Source: Tethya wilhelma (lineage: Eukaryota; Porifera; Demospongiae; Tethyida; Tethyidae). Taken from it: a stretch of 64,000 nt of DNA. A program made the translations under genes and the position numbers. Shown piece by piece: positions 46,201 through 57,779 of this stretch; the first letter of the stretch is position 1; each line of letters begins with the position of its first letter. Under the pieces are notes generated by a model. The model worked only from the letters and a program-made list of their open reading frames with translations, searched no databases and was not told the DNA's origin. The stretch spans positions 6,782,191-6,846,190 of the forward strand of contig CAXIPT010000002.1 in the NCBI GenBank assembly GCA_964030475.1. The letters run 5' to 3'.

Positions 46201-49200
46201 GGTTGCACACATGCTAAAGAGGTGGGGGGGGGGAAACGGGGGTTACTACTAGAAGTGGGTGTGGCGAGGAAAAATTTTCCACACATTGATTACAACTCCT
46301 CTATGTAAGATTTGCCACGTACTGTACAAAGTTTTCTTAGCCATAATAGCACTCAAGGAAATGACTATGCATCCATGCATGCACTGTTTTGGAGTAAAAC
46401 GTGCTTTCAAATTGATAAGTGTCAATGACAAGACTGATGGATAATAACAGTCTCTGGTAAGAATTAAGACTATGCATATCAATCACAGTACTTTAGATAC
46501 TATAATTTATTCAAAACAAGCATAGACTGACATCATTCCCAGGCCTTCCCAGGTGCATATTTTACATTTCGCAAGTTGCAAAGTTAAGCCAGGGAAGGCC
46601 TAGTAAAACTTCTCACGTGCATGATGGGTGCGTTCAAAAAATGACAGAAAAGTAGATGAGTGGTCTATAGACACATAATTAGTGAGCGTGGGTGGAAGGC
46701 ATAGTCGATTGGACCAACGTGCAGCACATGCGTGTGATCAGACATTCTGCAAGAGTATCAAGCTAATTTTTTTTTCCAAAAACGTGAAATCTAAAAAGGT
46801 CCAACTGACATCCAAAAGGCTAGGCGCTTGGCTATACTTACCAACGAAAAGCTTTAATGGGTCGATGAAAAAGCTCATAAGTTGAGTATGAGTTATAGCA
46901 AACATATACCAGTTCAAGATTTCTTGCTTGTTTTCTGTGTGCTAATTGCTCTTTTTGTCAAAATCACTTAATATTAATTTGTTAGCAGATACTTGTTTAT
47001 AGTATATAGCACTGTTATAATAGACTTAGAAGTCAACAAAAAGTTAGTAAACGTCCAGAAAACATAGCTTATTGTTTCTTGGCAAAGATGTAGTGTCGCC
47101 AATGCATTTCACGAACAAGATTTTTGACGTAAGGCACATAAGAAGCTATAGCAGGCCTTTAACTTATTTCTTCAAGGCTCATGCATATTTTATGGGGAAG
47201 GCTTGGGTACAACACTAAGCATAGACCATTCTACAAAATGTGTAAGAAGTTGAGGTATAATAGACTGATGCTAACAGTCAGCTAGTGTGAGAAACCACTT
47301 AAAACAATTTATTCTGATACTTTTTTCTATATATACAAGTATAAAAAACATTGGAAATGTAATGAGACACAGGAATGGTTAAATCGTAAAAAGAACGCAA
47401 ACAAGATGGAATGGCTGTTTGAGTGTGTAAAGAATTTATTCCTATGGGCAACATGAGGGATTCAAACATGGAAAGAGAGTACTATACATGCAGCCCACAC
47501 AGGAAGAATTCTGCACACATTCAAACAGCAATTCCATCTTGTTTGCATTCTTTTACGATTTGCCATTTCCAATGTTTTTTTTACTTGTAAAATGCTTTTA
47601 TTAGTTACCGAGTTATAGCTCCTAGGAGCTACCCGTGTCAGAGCGCTTAGTGTCCATTACACCAAGCACTTGTGGTGAATAATTAAAAATTCTGTCCAGC
47701 TGTTCTTCAAAACGAGCGCTAATGGAACACTTCTTGTCTCTTTCTTGCTCTAACTATATCTCTTTATCCTTCATTTGGCTCCTTGACTGTCTTCCTTAGC
47801 TTTGTAAAACAATGCTATCACTCGAGTGTTGAATTATTTATTGCTGTACGTTTCTGGAAGTATATCGATTACGTAATTCATTCCATAGTAAGGTATAAAT
47901 AATTATCGCAAACTCTGCAATCTTTAGTATGGGCGCTCTGCGTGTATAAGCGCTAGGCCTTGATAGATTATGCTCAAGACTCTGCCTATTTTTCTTTTTA
48001 TTCTTTTATGCTCAAAGAATGGCCCTATTATGCTCCAGAGTCTGCCTATTATGCTTCTTAAATATTACGTCGCTAAAATTATCAATTTTCAATGAACAAT
48101 AGCACAAACAAATTAAACGACCATATGTGTTTTTGTATACTGCATGTATGCTAGTTAATGCACACTTAGTGAGTTATTATTAGGCTTGAGGCTAATGTGC
48201 TCAAAAATTTGAGCATTATTCCATTTAGCAATGCCTTGAAATAAGCACATTATTCCTGAAAATTTTCCTATTATTCTTTAAATTTCTATTATTATTCCTG
48301 ATTTTTGGAGACTCACACAACTTCAAATTAAAGTGAATATTATCATTTCTGATCCAGTAGAGTCATAACTGTCCTTTTTTTGGGCTTCATAGCCAGATTT
48401 ACTGCTTGATTCATCAGATAGTCTCTCAGATCACTGCCATCCTTGTCTGAGATGACCTTTGACTCATACAGTTGAGTTGCCACGCCCTTGCCCCACCCTC
48501 TTTGGTCGTCTTTGATGAGCGCTCTGTCTGTACAAACGACGCTAACTGTACCTGAACACAAACTCCAAGCCGTCTGTGACTGTCTATGAGGTCTGAGGCC
48601 AAGGCACGAGGGATTTTTCATAATCTAGCTACATTTTCTCTCGTTTATTCCTCCAAAAATCAATTATTCCCGATTATGCTCGAAGGTACTATTATTCCGG
48701 AAATTATGCCCGCACATTCGCCGCACCCCTAGTTATTATTAAACCTGCTTCATTGAAAGAACGCGAAATAATGTAGGTGACTGCTCAGACTATAAAGGCC
48801 AGTACGACCTATACAGGGCATTCACTCCAGTCATGCAAGTACTGCAGCTGTTAATCCAACAAAATATCAGCCTATAATGCTAGGATAATTCTTGATGCTC
48901 AAGACTACCTATTATGCTCGAAATCATGCCGGCATAATCTATCAAGGCCTAATAAGCGCTCATATCTCTACAACTACAAAGGCTCAGGTGTTGCAGAATC
49001 GATAGTTCAAAGGTTATACTAGGTAATGTGGTTGCTAAAAAAAGAAAATCAATTTTTGCGCATTATGCTTGGTTTTCTCAGAGAGCTCGAGGGTCACATA
49101 TACCTATGAATTACCCTATTTTAGATACCATTCGTTAGTAAATTTCACGTAGATTCGTTTGGTGCTTATTTTTTATGCATACATAACTATAATTAACGCG

Positions 49201-52200
49201 CATCCTGTAAAATTAATAATGTCACGCTAAAACCACCACAAATCGCAAGTTTGCTGCACATGATGGATAGGAGAATAACTCACAGTCAGTTTAGTAGAAG
49301 CAGCAAAGGCAGCTTTTGGAGTGATGATGTACTTAGGGGCGGGGTCATAGTCTCCTGTACAAACATAAAAATTATANTCTGGCAAACCAGACTCACTGAG
49401 CCAGCGGTGGGCTGCTGAGCTGGTAAGTCACAAATTGTGTAGCCTGCTTGATACTGAAGTGAAACACACATCTCAGTCATTTGGAGGCAGGAGCTGTATC
49501 ATAAGATTTACTAGTCTTTCAAAGTCCTGATTCATCTCTTAAGAAGAGCAACCAGGTATCACAAAATAGTTCCAGGTAACTTCAGTGCATTTAATTCCAA
49601 ATAACGCACACTTTTGTGTGTGGAAAGGGTTGTCAATTTGAATTTTCTAGAAGCTAATGAGATTAGAAATTAATGGCGGCCATATGGAGGAGGCGCTTTT
49701 CGCCTTGTATCTAGCTACTCAATGAGAGTCGCTAAAAACCGATGGCAAAAGCGACTGTACCTTAAGAAACCAAGTTCGTTCGTTCAAGAATCAGCTTCTA
49801 AAAGTGAATAGTCTCTGAGAAAAGTTGAGCCAAGATAGAAAAAGAAGAAGAAGAAGAATAAGAAGAAGATGGAGAAAATTGGAGGTTTGGCATATGTGTG
49901 TTTGTTACTTTAGCGATGGTTTTAGGCCATGTTTTTGGGCTCATTAGAAAGAGAAAAGGCTAAATAGTAGCTTAAGAAGCCTTTTAGTGCCAAGCGCTCA
50001 GTTTTTGCAGAGTTATTCGCGTGAATATTTGTATTGCGCTAATGGGCCATCCGTGCCATTCCTGTGTACCCAGTACTACCGTACTGGGAATAAACAGATA
50101 CAGATGATAACTATATAGATCATGCCTGCACTTTATATTATGTCAACTTACAGTCCAATGAGGTCAGTCTGTAGTCCAGGGAGGGTGATGTTGGGTCTAT
50201 CTCGACCCTCTCCTTCAATGTCTCTACTGGTACCACCAACATAGATAACAAAATCAGAGTTTATAGCCTTTTGCATAGCATCATTAAAACCACTGCTGTT
50301 GGTGCATGGAATATCACTACACCCTGGGGAGAAGTTGATCTAGGAGGACGAAATTAATAGAGAAGATACTTTAATTACGATTTAGCAACTGAGCTAAAAT
50401 CTATTCACGTTTACTCAAGCCTTCAACATTTCTTCATAACTTGACCATAATTATGTGACCTTCTCTGAGCAAACCAAGCATAAGGCGCTACGTAGTAATT
50501 TGTGTACTAGGCCATTTTAGTAGGTCTGGTCAAAATACACAATTTTTGCATGGCAGCTTATACAAATAAAATAATCATTTAGCTACATAAATATATAATT
50601 TTTAGCTTCTAAAATGCTTTAGTTACCGAGTTATAGCTCCCAGAAGCTACCTGTGTCAGAGCGCTTAGCGTCCATTACACGGAGCTGTTGTCAAGACTTG
50701 TGGTGAATAATTAAAAATTCAGTCCAGCTGTTCTTCAAACCGAGTGCTAATGGAGCGCTTCTTGTCTCTTTCTTGCTTTAACTATCTCTTTATCCTTCGT
50801 TTGGCTCCTTGACTGTCTTCCTGTAAAACAACGCTAGCACTCGAGCGTTGAATTATTCATTGCCTTTCCGGAAGTATATGGATTACATAATTCATTCCAT
50901 AGTAACGTAAAAAAATTGCAAACTCTGCAATCTTTAGTATGGGCGCTCGGCGTGTATAAGCGCTCATATCTCTGCAACTACAAACGCTCAGGAGCTCATA
51001 TTTGCAGAATCAAAGTTTACAAGTATAGTAAAAATTTCATAAAAATGGGCAGTGTAGGAATGGGCAGTGCTGTAAAAAGTAAGGAAACAAGGCATGCATG
51101 TCGCAATCAGTTCGGCACATGACTACTTCATTTTCATTTTAAATTCCTCATGCATCCTGTCAAATGAAATATTGATATGATTCAAACAATACTGTACATG
51201 ACGGTTGATATGATAATGGTTTGAAGTGATAGATCGTGCAACCAATCAGTATGTTGGCTCCAAGCAAGCAACCTAGGCAATGCTGTTATGGTGATTAACT
51301 CTCAAAACCCTTAGTTTAAATTGAAACACTTGGGCTTTAAAATGAAGTAGTCATGTGCCGAACTGATTGCGACATGCATGCCTTGTTTCCTTACTTTTTA
51401 CAGCACTGCCCATTCCTACACTGCCCATTTTTATGAAATTTTTACTATACTTGTTCATTCACTTTTTTAAACAGTAAAATCTGAAAGCTATCAGAGACTG
51501 GTTAGTCCCTACAAAAAACTTGAGTAGCAACAGTGGTCAGTTTGCTAATGCGCATGCACATTTAATGCCACGTGGATAGATAGCGACCTTTGAACTCTAC
51601 CTATAAAAGATGGCTGCATTGAAATGTATGAATTTATATACAAGTTTTAAAAGCTTTCTAGCTCTTGTTTGGAAACATTTAGGCAGTAAACGAGTGCAAA
51701 AGATCCTAGTTCGGATGAAAAGAAGTTACTTTGTGTGGTCAAAACTAGCTCAACGCCTTCTGTTTCCCTGGAAATGGTGTTCAAGTAAGTCAGTAAGTAA
51801 GGAAGGAAGGAAGGAAGTAAGTAAGTAAGTAAGTCAGAACCAAAATGCGTGGGCGTAGCTTCTGACTAGCGCTCTCAACGAGTGCAATAGGAAAGTTTCT
51901 GCGAACTTTAGGCTGACAAGCTGTTGGTAATCTGTCTAAGAGAGCTTCTGAGCAAGTTTGGAGGTTTAACATTGTCTTGCTAGATTTTTATGGTGATAAA
52001 CATTTTGTATTGTGTCTATGGGACAGTCGGCCCATTCCTACTATACGTACTACCGTACGTATGATACTAGGTAATGATTGCATAAAAAAGGAAATAATTT
52101 TTTCTGCATTATACTTGGTTTTCTCAGAGAGGGTCACATATATGATGCTAATAAGCATGGATTCTGTATATACATGTCACGCTAAAACCACCACAAATCG

Positions 52201-55200
52201 CAAGTTTTGCTGCACATGATGGATTGGATGATAACTCACAGTCAGTTTAGTAGAGGCAGCAAAGGCTGCTTTTGGAGTGATGATGTACTTAGGGGCAGGG
52301 TCATAGTCTCCTGTACAAACATACAAATTATAACACAGCATATATACAGGTATACATAAAGATTTTATGGTAATCATTGACAAGTTTCATGGTTTAGGAA
52401 AATCTAATGGTATATCTATCAATGAAAAAAATTTTAAACCACGTTTGTTTTGACATCACTTACCCAACACTAGTAAAAAAAAAAACAACTTCCAGGTATG
52501 AAGTTTTTAATTTACCATTATATTATAGTTGTACAATGTCTAACCTCTAGCACATGTAGGATTATCAGCACATGGTCCAATGATAGCAACACTCTTGTAA
52601 GAGCTAAAGTTCATCGGAAGAATATTGTTCTTATTCTCAAGTAGAACGATGGACTCCATCGCTGCAAAGAAAACAAAACAATGCATGATAGATAATAAAT
52701 AGGCCATGGATAGGTTAGTGCGCTATAAAATAAAACAGAGACCATGTATAGTAAACAATCATAGTACAAAAGACACGTCAGGAATATATAGTATTAATTA
52801 TACGTCGGCATACGTATATGCTGTCCTTTGTGCATGTATGAAGCGATCAGAGGCTATCTTTAATTTTAGGCCATCGATTAAAAGGCAAGGACTAAAGTCT
52901 ACTCACGTTCACTTGAGCTCAGGAAGTATAGTGTGGTTTTGCTGAAGTACTGCCGCATTTGTGGTTAATGGAATATCTGTAGTTTATATGTATGGGGCAT
53001 ATACACATAACTTTTTGAATGGCAAGGGGTATAGCACTTTTTAAGAACCATGCACCAAACGATCAAATAGTATCCAAAACAGCGCAATTCATAGATATAC
53101 GGCCAAGTTAGGAAGAAATTTTGAAGGCTCATTGACAAGTGAATGCAAATCGGCTTTAAGTGTGATACTAATTTTCTCATGTAACCGATCTTCATGTGTG
53201 TGTGTGTGTGTGTGTGTGTACACAATACCTGCTTTAGCATTAAGGTCTTTGTGGGTATCAACAACAGCCAGAGTGAGACTGTATAACAAAGAATATTAAA
53301 TAAATTAAGACCCTCCATTTATATTTGTATGCCTTTATCACGGCGTCAATAAAACTTACTTGTTGTAGGAGACGCTATCTGGAGGGTCCAGCACTCCTAA
53401 CATAATGAATGCCTTCATGTTTCTCTTTACTGAGACATCAAGCTCTGCTTCTGATATGTGACCGTTTTCAACAGCATTCATTAGATTGATGTACTCATTG
53501 CCTGCATTGAAATAATTTATTAGTTGTAAAGCATCGTTAGCCTTCACATTGAGAACTGCATGAGTAGCAAAAATGATGATTTTTTAGTTCTTAAATTTGT
53601 TGACCTTTATACCCTAATTTTAAAAACAGATACAGTACAAAGAGAGAGCTTGTATGCTTTCTTCCCAGTATATTCTCCAGATATATTATACAACATGTGC
53701 AAATTTACTTAGTTACTTTTAAATTAAAGCTTCCCATCCACATACCACAGTTCCAGTCACATCCAGCCTTGACACAAAAGGTGGCAGCCTCCTCATCAGT
53801 ACGAGAAAAGTTATGACGATGGTAGACATTACCCACGGCACCACAATCAGAGACCACGAATCCCTCAAACTNTATAGTGTGGTTTTGCTGAAGTACTGCC
53901 GCATTTGTGGTTAATGGAATATCTGTAGTTTATATGTATGGGGCATATACACATAACTTTTTGAATGGCAAGGGGTATAGCACTTTTTAAGAACCATGCA
54001 CCAAACGATCAAATAGTATCCAAAACAGCGCAATTCATAGATATACGGCCAAGTTAGGAAGAAATTTTGAAGGCTCATTGACAAGTGAATGCAAATCGGC
54101 TTTAAGTGTGATACTAATTTTCTCATGTAACCGATCTTCATGTGTGTGTGTGTGTGTGTGTGTGTGTACACAATACCTGCTTTAGCATTAAGGTCTTTGT
54201 GGGTATCAACAACAGCCAGAGTGAGACTGTATAACAAAGAATATTAAATAAATTAAGACCCTCCATTTATATTTGTATGCCTTTATCACGGCGTCAATAA
54301 AACTTACTTGTTGTAGGAGACGCTATCTGGAGGGTCCAGCACTCCTAACATAATGAATGCCTTCATGTTTCTCTTTACTGAGACATCAAGCTCTGCTTCT
54401 GATATGTGACCGTTTTCAACAGCATTCATTAGATTGATGTACTCATTGCCTGCATTGAAATAATTTATTAGTTGTAAAGCATCGTTAGCCTTCACATTGA
54501 GAACTGCATGAGTAGCAAAAATGATGATTTTTTAGTTCTTAAATTTGTTGACCTTTATACCCTAATTTTAAAAACAGATACAGTACAAAGAGAGAGCTTG
54601 TATGCTTTCTTCCCAGTATATTCTCCAGATATATTATACAACATGTGCAAATTTACTTAGTTACTTTTAAATTAAAGCTTCCCATCCACATACCACAGTT
54701 CCAGTCACATCCAGCCTTGACACAAAAGGTGGCAGCCTCCTCATCAGTACGAGAAAAGTTATGACGATGGTAGACATTACCCACGGCACCACAATCAGAG
54801 ACCACGAATCCCTCAAACTTCCACGTATTGCGAAGAAGATCTGTCAATAGCTCTCTGTTAGCACAGGAGGGAACACCATTGATGGCATTGTAGCTGCACA
54901 TGTAAGAGAGAGCTCCAGCAACAGCACAGGCTTTGAATGCAGGCTGGAAGGTCTCAATCCAATCCCTGTAGCTAACTTTAGCATCAAACTGTCCACGATC
55001 TTCAGGGACGTTCTCAGGACCAGCATGGACGTCAAAATGTTTACAAGTTGCCTGTATATATATTTATTGATTTCAAGAGAGTAGTGATATGCTTTAAGTT
55101 ATTAGTATATTCATACCACATATTTATTTCACTGTCCAATGCACTATCAACTTTTAGTAAAAAATTCCTATAATTATACTGAGCAAATTTAGCCAAAAAT

Positions 55201-55426
55201 TTTTCCCACTAAATGGTTTACCAATCAACAGAGTTATATAATGATTACTAAACTTGATCACAAAAATTGCAACTCAAACATTTCATGTGCATGCAGCATA
55301 AACTCACAATAGCTTCTAGGTACTTGTCGTCTGGTCCCCATTGCAGTCCTTTGATGTACTGAGTCCCCAACTCGGCTTGAAGGTAGGGATCTTCACCATA
55401 TCCCTCTTGACACCTACCCCAACGAG
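40209..55426 (-). CDS. GH3 beta-xylosidase-like gene, copy C (lacks exons 1-6; partly duplicated by assembly)
   Basis: Exons numbered as in copy B: 7 55308-55426, 8 54694-55051, 9 53360-53501 (duplicate at 54308-54449), 10 53229-53278 (duplicate at 54177-54226), 11 52545-52661, 12 52240-52310 (extra copy at 49284-49354), 13 50152-50339, 14 45920-46032, 15 44261-44469, 16 41944-42054, 17 41157-41270, 18 40209-40364 (TGA at 40209-40211). A partial exon 8 (53746-53871) ends at the N at 53872. Exon lengths equal those of copies A and B. Motifs GYGEDPYLQAELG, CKHFDVHAG, GFVVSDCGAVGNV, SDFVIYVGGTSRD and FGYGLSYTTFEYS are intact, so the catalytic core is plausible. Signal peptide, lectin and GH3 entry exons are not found upstream, where SINE and other repeats and the N at 55916 lie. 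It is either truncated or its 5' part is unassembled. Confidence 0.87.
40475..41125. mobile_element. Element Y in intron 17 of copy C
   Basis: Same insertion as 28105-28700 at the same intron, with ATGGATGACCCATTAGCACA and CCTCCTATTTTCTCCATC. The shared position indicates it predates the separation of these two gene ends. Confidence 0.75.
42490..43560. mobile_element. Element X centre interrupted by a ~600-bp insertion
   Basis: 42490-42665 and 43265-43560 are the two sides of one element X centre. The sequence between them is a foreign insert listed separately. A reverse arm continues to about 43975. Confidence 0.78.
42666..43264 (+). mobile_element. CpG-containing insert with promoter-like and splice-donor-like sequence
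   Basis: Starts with a hairpin (GGAGTGTGGCTCG..CCACGCTCC) and ends with GACACACGGACGGACACAC. It contains the CRE palindrome TGACGTCA near 42859 and, at about 43050, ATGGATGCCACTG directly before GTAAGTC, a perfect donor. This looks like the first exon of a gene or of a transposon-borne transcript, but I cannot identify the product, and no continuation exon is seen. Confidence 0.5.
43561..43975 (-). mobile_element. Foldback element X, reverse arm
   Basis: Reads GACTGGTTAGTCCCTAC, GCGCATGCGCATGCGC, then GGCCCATTCCTACTATACCT. It has an internal deletion relative to 36931-37531. Confidence 0.78.
44682..45288. mobile_element. Mutator-like element (607 bp) with exact 9-bp target duplication
   Basis: Ends TATTCTCGTGCCCAGACCCC and the inverse of TAGTCTCGTGCCCAGACCCC, with inverted arms extending through TCTGGTGAAATAC and ACAGATTTCTTGG. 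TTTGTGATG is duplicated at 44673-44681 and 45289-45297. It lies in intron 14 of copy C; no transposase is visible, so it is non-autonomous. Confidence 0.88.
47350..47578. mobile_element. MITE with ~60-bp inverted repeats
   Basis: CATTGGAAATG and GAACGCAAACAAGATGGAAT at the left are mirrored by ATTCCATCTTGTTTGCATTC and CATTTCCAATG at the right. Non-coding, in an intron of copy C. Confidence 0.82.
47954..48951. mobile_element. Non-autonomous hAT element (998 bp), 8-bp target duplication
   Basis: Starts TAGGCCTTGATAGATTATGC and ends with its exact inverse. ATAAGCGC is duplicated at 47946-47953 and 48952-48959. The related repeat at 50618-51012 shows the uninterrupted target (GTATAAGCGCTCATATC). 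Eight-base duplications define hAT. The interior carries short direct motifs (TGCTC, CTATTATG) and one small frame but no transposase. Confidence 0.9.
48343..48621 (-). CDS. Hypothetical 92-residue frame inside the hAT element
   Basis: Opens MKNPSCLGLRPHRQSQTAW, continues through IKDDQRGWGKGVATQLYESK, and ends TVMTLLDQK. The stretch from about residue 36 to 84 looks protein-like (GWGKGVATQLYES, DLRDYLMNQAVNLA). I do not recognise a family; it could be a captured host exon or a transposase remnant. Confidence 0.3.
   Translation of the reverse strand: MKNPSCLGLRPHRQSQTAWSLCSGTVSVVCTDRALIKDDQRGWGKGVATQLYESKVISDKDGSDLRDYLMNQAVNLAMKPKKRTVMTLLDQK
49284..49354 (-). pseudogene. Extra, out-of-order exon 12 of copy C next to a scaffold join
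   Basis: This 71-bp exon and its flanks (from about 49020 to the N at 49377) nearly duplicate 52065-52330, including GTCACGCTAAAACCACCACA. It lies after exon 13 in transcript order, where exon 12 should not recur. It is most likely a leftover contig end or second haplotype. Confidence 0.8.
49625..50092. mobile_element. Element Y, inverted copy
   Basis: Reverse-complement match to 28105-28700: GAAGATGGAGAAAATTGGAG, ATTTGTATTGCGCTAATGGG, ending CAGTACTACCGTACTGGG. Includes a GAA-rich stretch near 49840. Confidence 0.72.
50995..52075 (-). mobile_element. Foldback element X, centre plus reverse arm
   Basis: The centre palindrome (CAGTGTAGGAATGGGCAGT.. / ..GCCCATTCCTACACTGCCC) spans 51035-51450. 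The reverse arm runs to CCCATTCCTACTATACGTAC and CGTACGTATGAT at about 52072. The arm includes a short AAGTAAGTAAGT array. Confidence 0.8.
52927..54819. repeat. 945-bp direct duplication across the N at 53872
   Basis: 52927-53871 and 53873-54819 match base for base as far as I compared, apart from a 2-bp difference in the GT microsatellite. Each holds exon 9, exon 10 and part of exon 8 of copy C. The second copy begins exactly after the N, as expected of two overlapping contigs placed end to end. Confidence 0.9.
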
Positions 55427-55449
55427 CTATATATATGTACATGTTAGTG

Positions 55450-55675
55450 TATATAGGGCCTTCAGATCTAGTTCAGACGTCGACTATAATAATAATGTCT
55501 ATGAATTATTGTCAAAACTACTATTCTTAGCTCCAATGCCAGCGAGTCCTAGTAGCTCAGATATGAAACTTAGAAAAAACATTTTGAAGGATCTAGCTGC
55601 ATGGGATTGGAACACAGGTCTTTCGAATTCCAGCTGAATGCTCTTACCACTGATAGATAGTCATTATAATACAAG
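55450..55675 (-). mobile_element. tRNA-derived SINE
   Basis: On the minus strand: A-box-like AGTGGTAAGAGC (near 55640-55652) and B-box-like TGTTCCAATCC (near 55614-55624), then the same body as the 17.7-18.3 kb copies (CTAGATCTGAAGGCC in the family). It lies just upstream of exon 7 of copy C. Confidence 0.7.
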
Positions 55676-55802
55676 TAGTAAAAATTTTGTAAAAATAAGC
55701 AGTGTAGGAATGGGCAGTGCAGTAAAAAGCAAGGAAACAAGGCAAGATCCGGAACTTTGGCACATGCATGACTACTTCATTTTTATTCTTGATCCCGGTT
55801 CA

Positions 55803-57118
55803 TACACTGTTAGAAATAAGGTGTCCATCAACACCCCAATATTGACCGAAAAATTTTTTGGGGTGTTACCTAACACTCCAGTGTCGTACAACACCTATTC
55901 TGTGTTGAACAACACNCATGTGCCGAAATTGAGACCATTCCTTGTTCCAATACTTTTTACAGCACTGCCCATTCCTACACTGCTTTATTTTTTTGAAATT
56001 TTTACTACTTGTGCAACTTAGAACCATCTAATAGTGCCAAATCGCTGACTTTTAAACAGGCTAATTTATATTCAATAATAATGACATCATTACTGAGCAT
56101 GCTCAGTATAGCGCAATTTTGAACTTAGAGTGAGCAGCTGTAAATTTTGTCTTGTGTGAAGATGCTGAGTTCTTCAACAAAACCCTGAAAGGATGACTTC
56201 TAGGCAGGAAAAACTGAAAAGGAGAGAGTTAAACTTGTCAAGAATTCAATTTGGAGTGCTTGAGGTAAGAAAAGTTGATGTTTACAGTCTAACTGAGCTG
56301 TACTAACTGGGCTGATATTTATTTTTTCAGCGCCGTTGATAAAAGTCATTGGAAAAGCTACAATACCCCCAAATATGACTTCCAGATAGCATAAACAGAT
56401 GGCTGCAACCCAGATAAACTCAAAATTTGAGGTAAGAACAGCTAGATAAGGCGTACTATTATAAGCTGTATGGTTGATAACAAATCGTGAACTTTGAACC
56501 CTTGTAGATCAGCGCGCTAAGCCTGAACCTGTGAGAGAAAAGCTTACTTGGTCTTAGGAACAGTGATGGCAGTTGTGGTGAAATGAAGAGTAACACAAAA
56601 GCCTGAAATACACTCATTCATCATGCTAAAAAGACTGTTGTAAGTGTAAGCATCATTACAGTTGTGTGTATGTGTGGCAGATAAGTATACATAATATTAG
56701 TGTACAAAAAAGGGGTGGAAAGATTGAGCTAGCTAAATATACATGTTATGTAGCCATATGTCAATCAAACAATAATGTCCTCGATCTATTACTGTACAGG
56801 TATACCTACAAGCAGCAACTCCCGCCTGGACATTTGTCAAGAAAGACTCTAGACAGATCATAGAAACAATTTTTTGCTGTTTTTAATTGATTTTTGTACA
56901 TGAAATTGACACATTAAAGGTGCTGTGTAGCTACAGAATGTTGTATAGCTGGGTGCTCAATAACAACACTGGAGTGTTATATGGCACATTAAAGAGTGCT
57001 ATGTAACACTCTAGTGAATTTTGAGGGGTGCTCTATAACACTCCAGGGGGGCAAAACTTAAACATTACGCGGGACACCCCAAAAAGGTGTTGACTTACAC
57101 CTTATTTCTAACAGTGTA
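55803..57118. mobile_element. ~1.3-kb element with CACTGTTAGAAATAAGGTG termini
   Basis: TACACTG..AAGGTG at the left is mirrored by CACCTT..CAGTGTA at the right. Both ends then carry ACACCCCAA/GGGGTGTTA-type and AACACTCCAGTG-type subterminal repeats in opposite orientation. The interior (56020-56930) has no recognisable transposase. An N (55916) and a piece of element X centre (55917-56015) lie inside, so the left third may be misjoined. Confidence 0.72.
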
Positions 57119-57425
57119 CTTGATCAATACAACATCCCTAGCATTTGCAAGCGAAGATGTATTGCCTGGCTATGTCTATTATCCTCAGCTTGAAAAGCAC
57201 AATCTCCTATATCGAGTTTATGCAGGGAAATTACCAGGGACACCAGATCATCAAATGACCCCATTCCAATTAAAGGTTCTTTTTGCAAGAACTAACAGCT
57301 TTTATCACTCCTTTTACTGTGATACGTACACCTAGAGTTTGGAACTCTCTTCCAGCCAATGTAGTTGCTGTAAATTACAATTCTCAATTCAAGGCTAGTC
57401 TAGCTTCATGTTTTTTTTTCTAACT
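57119..57425 (+). mobile_element. Fragment of a LINE reverse transcriptase 3' end
   Basis: Translation shows KLPGTPDHQMTPFQLK and ARTNSFYHSF in one frame, then TPRVWNSLPANVV and SQFKASLASC in the next. The pattern N-S-F..S-F..T-P-R-x-W-N-S-L-P is the usual C-terminal end of RTE/CR1/Jockey-like ORF2 proteins. A one-base frameshift between the pieces marks it as a dead copy. Confidence 0.65.
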
Positions 57426-57779
57426 CTGGATCTAACCATGCATTAGTGATTAGTGAACATGTTTGATTATCTAACCGTTAGTGAACATGTCTAATTATTG
57501 TTTTGTATCTTGCTCAAGTTTAGTATATATATTATATGTGTTATTGCATATAATTATATTATTATAGTTATGTATTATTATTAATACGTAGTATATAGGA
57601 TTCACACTCTTATAATATGCTATTTGTGAGTTCTTGCTATGAGAATTATTATAAAAAATTTTTAAAACTAAAAAATTTTTAAAAAATTTAAAAACACTGC
57701 ATGGTCGGAGTATATATTATATGCTTCTACTCAGATAACTCAAGCTTTTGTATAGGGACTATCCAGTTTCTGATAGTAT

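Larger units (their letters stand above)
47595..49010. repeat. Dispersed repeat Z, split by a hAT element
   Basis: 47595-47953 plus 48952-49010 align with 50618-51012 (TTAGTTACCGAGTTATAGCT, TTGGCTCCTTGACTGTCTTC, CAAACTCTGCAATCTTTAGT, TAAGCGCTCATATCTCT). The interruption is the hAT element at 47954-48951. Confidence 0.82.
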
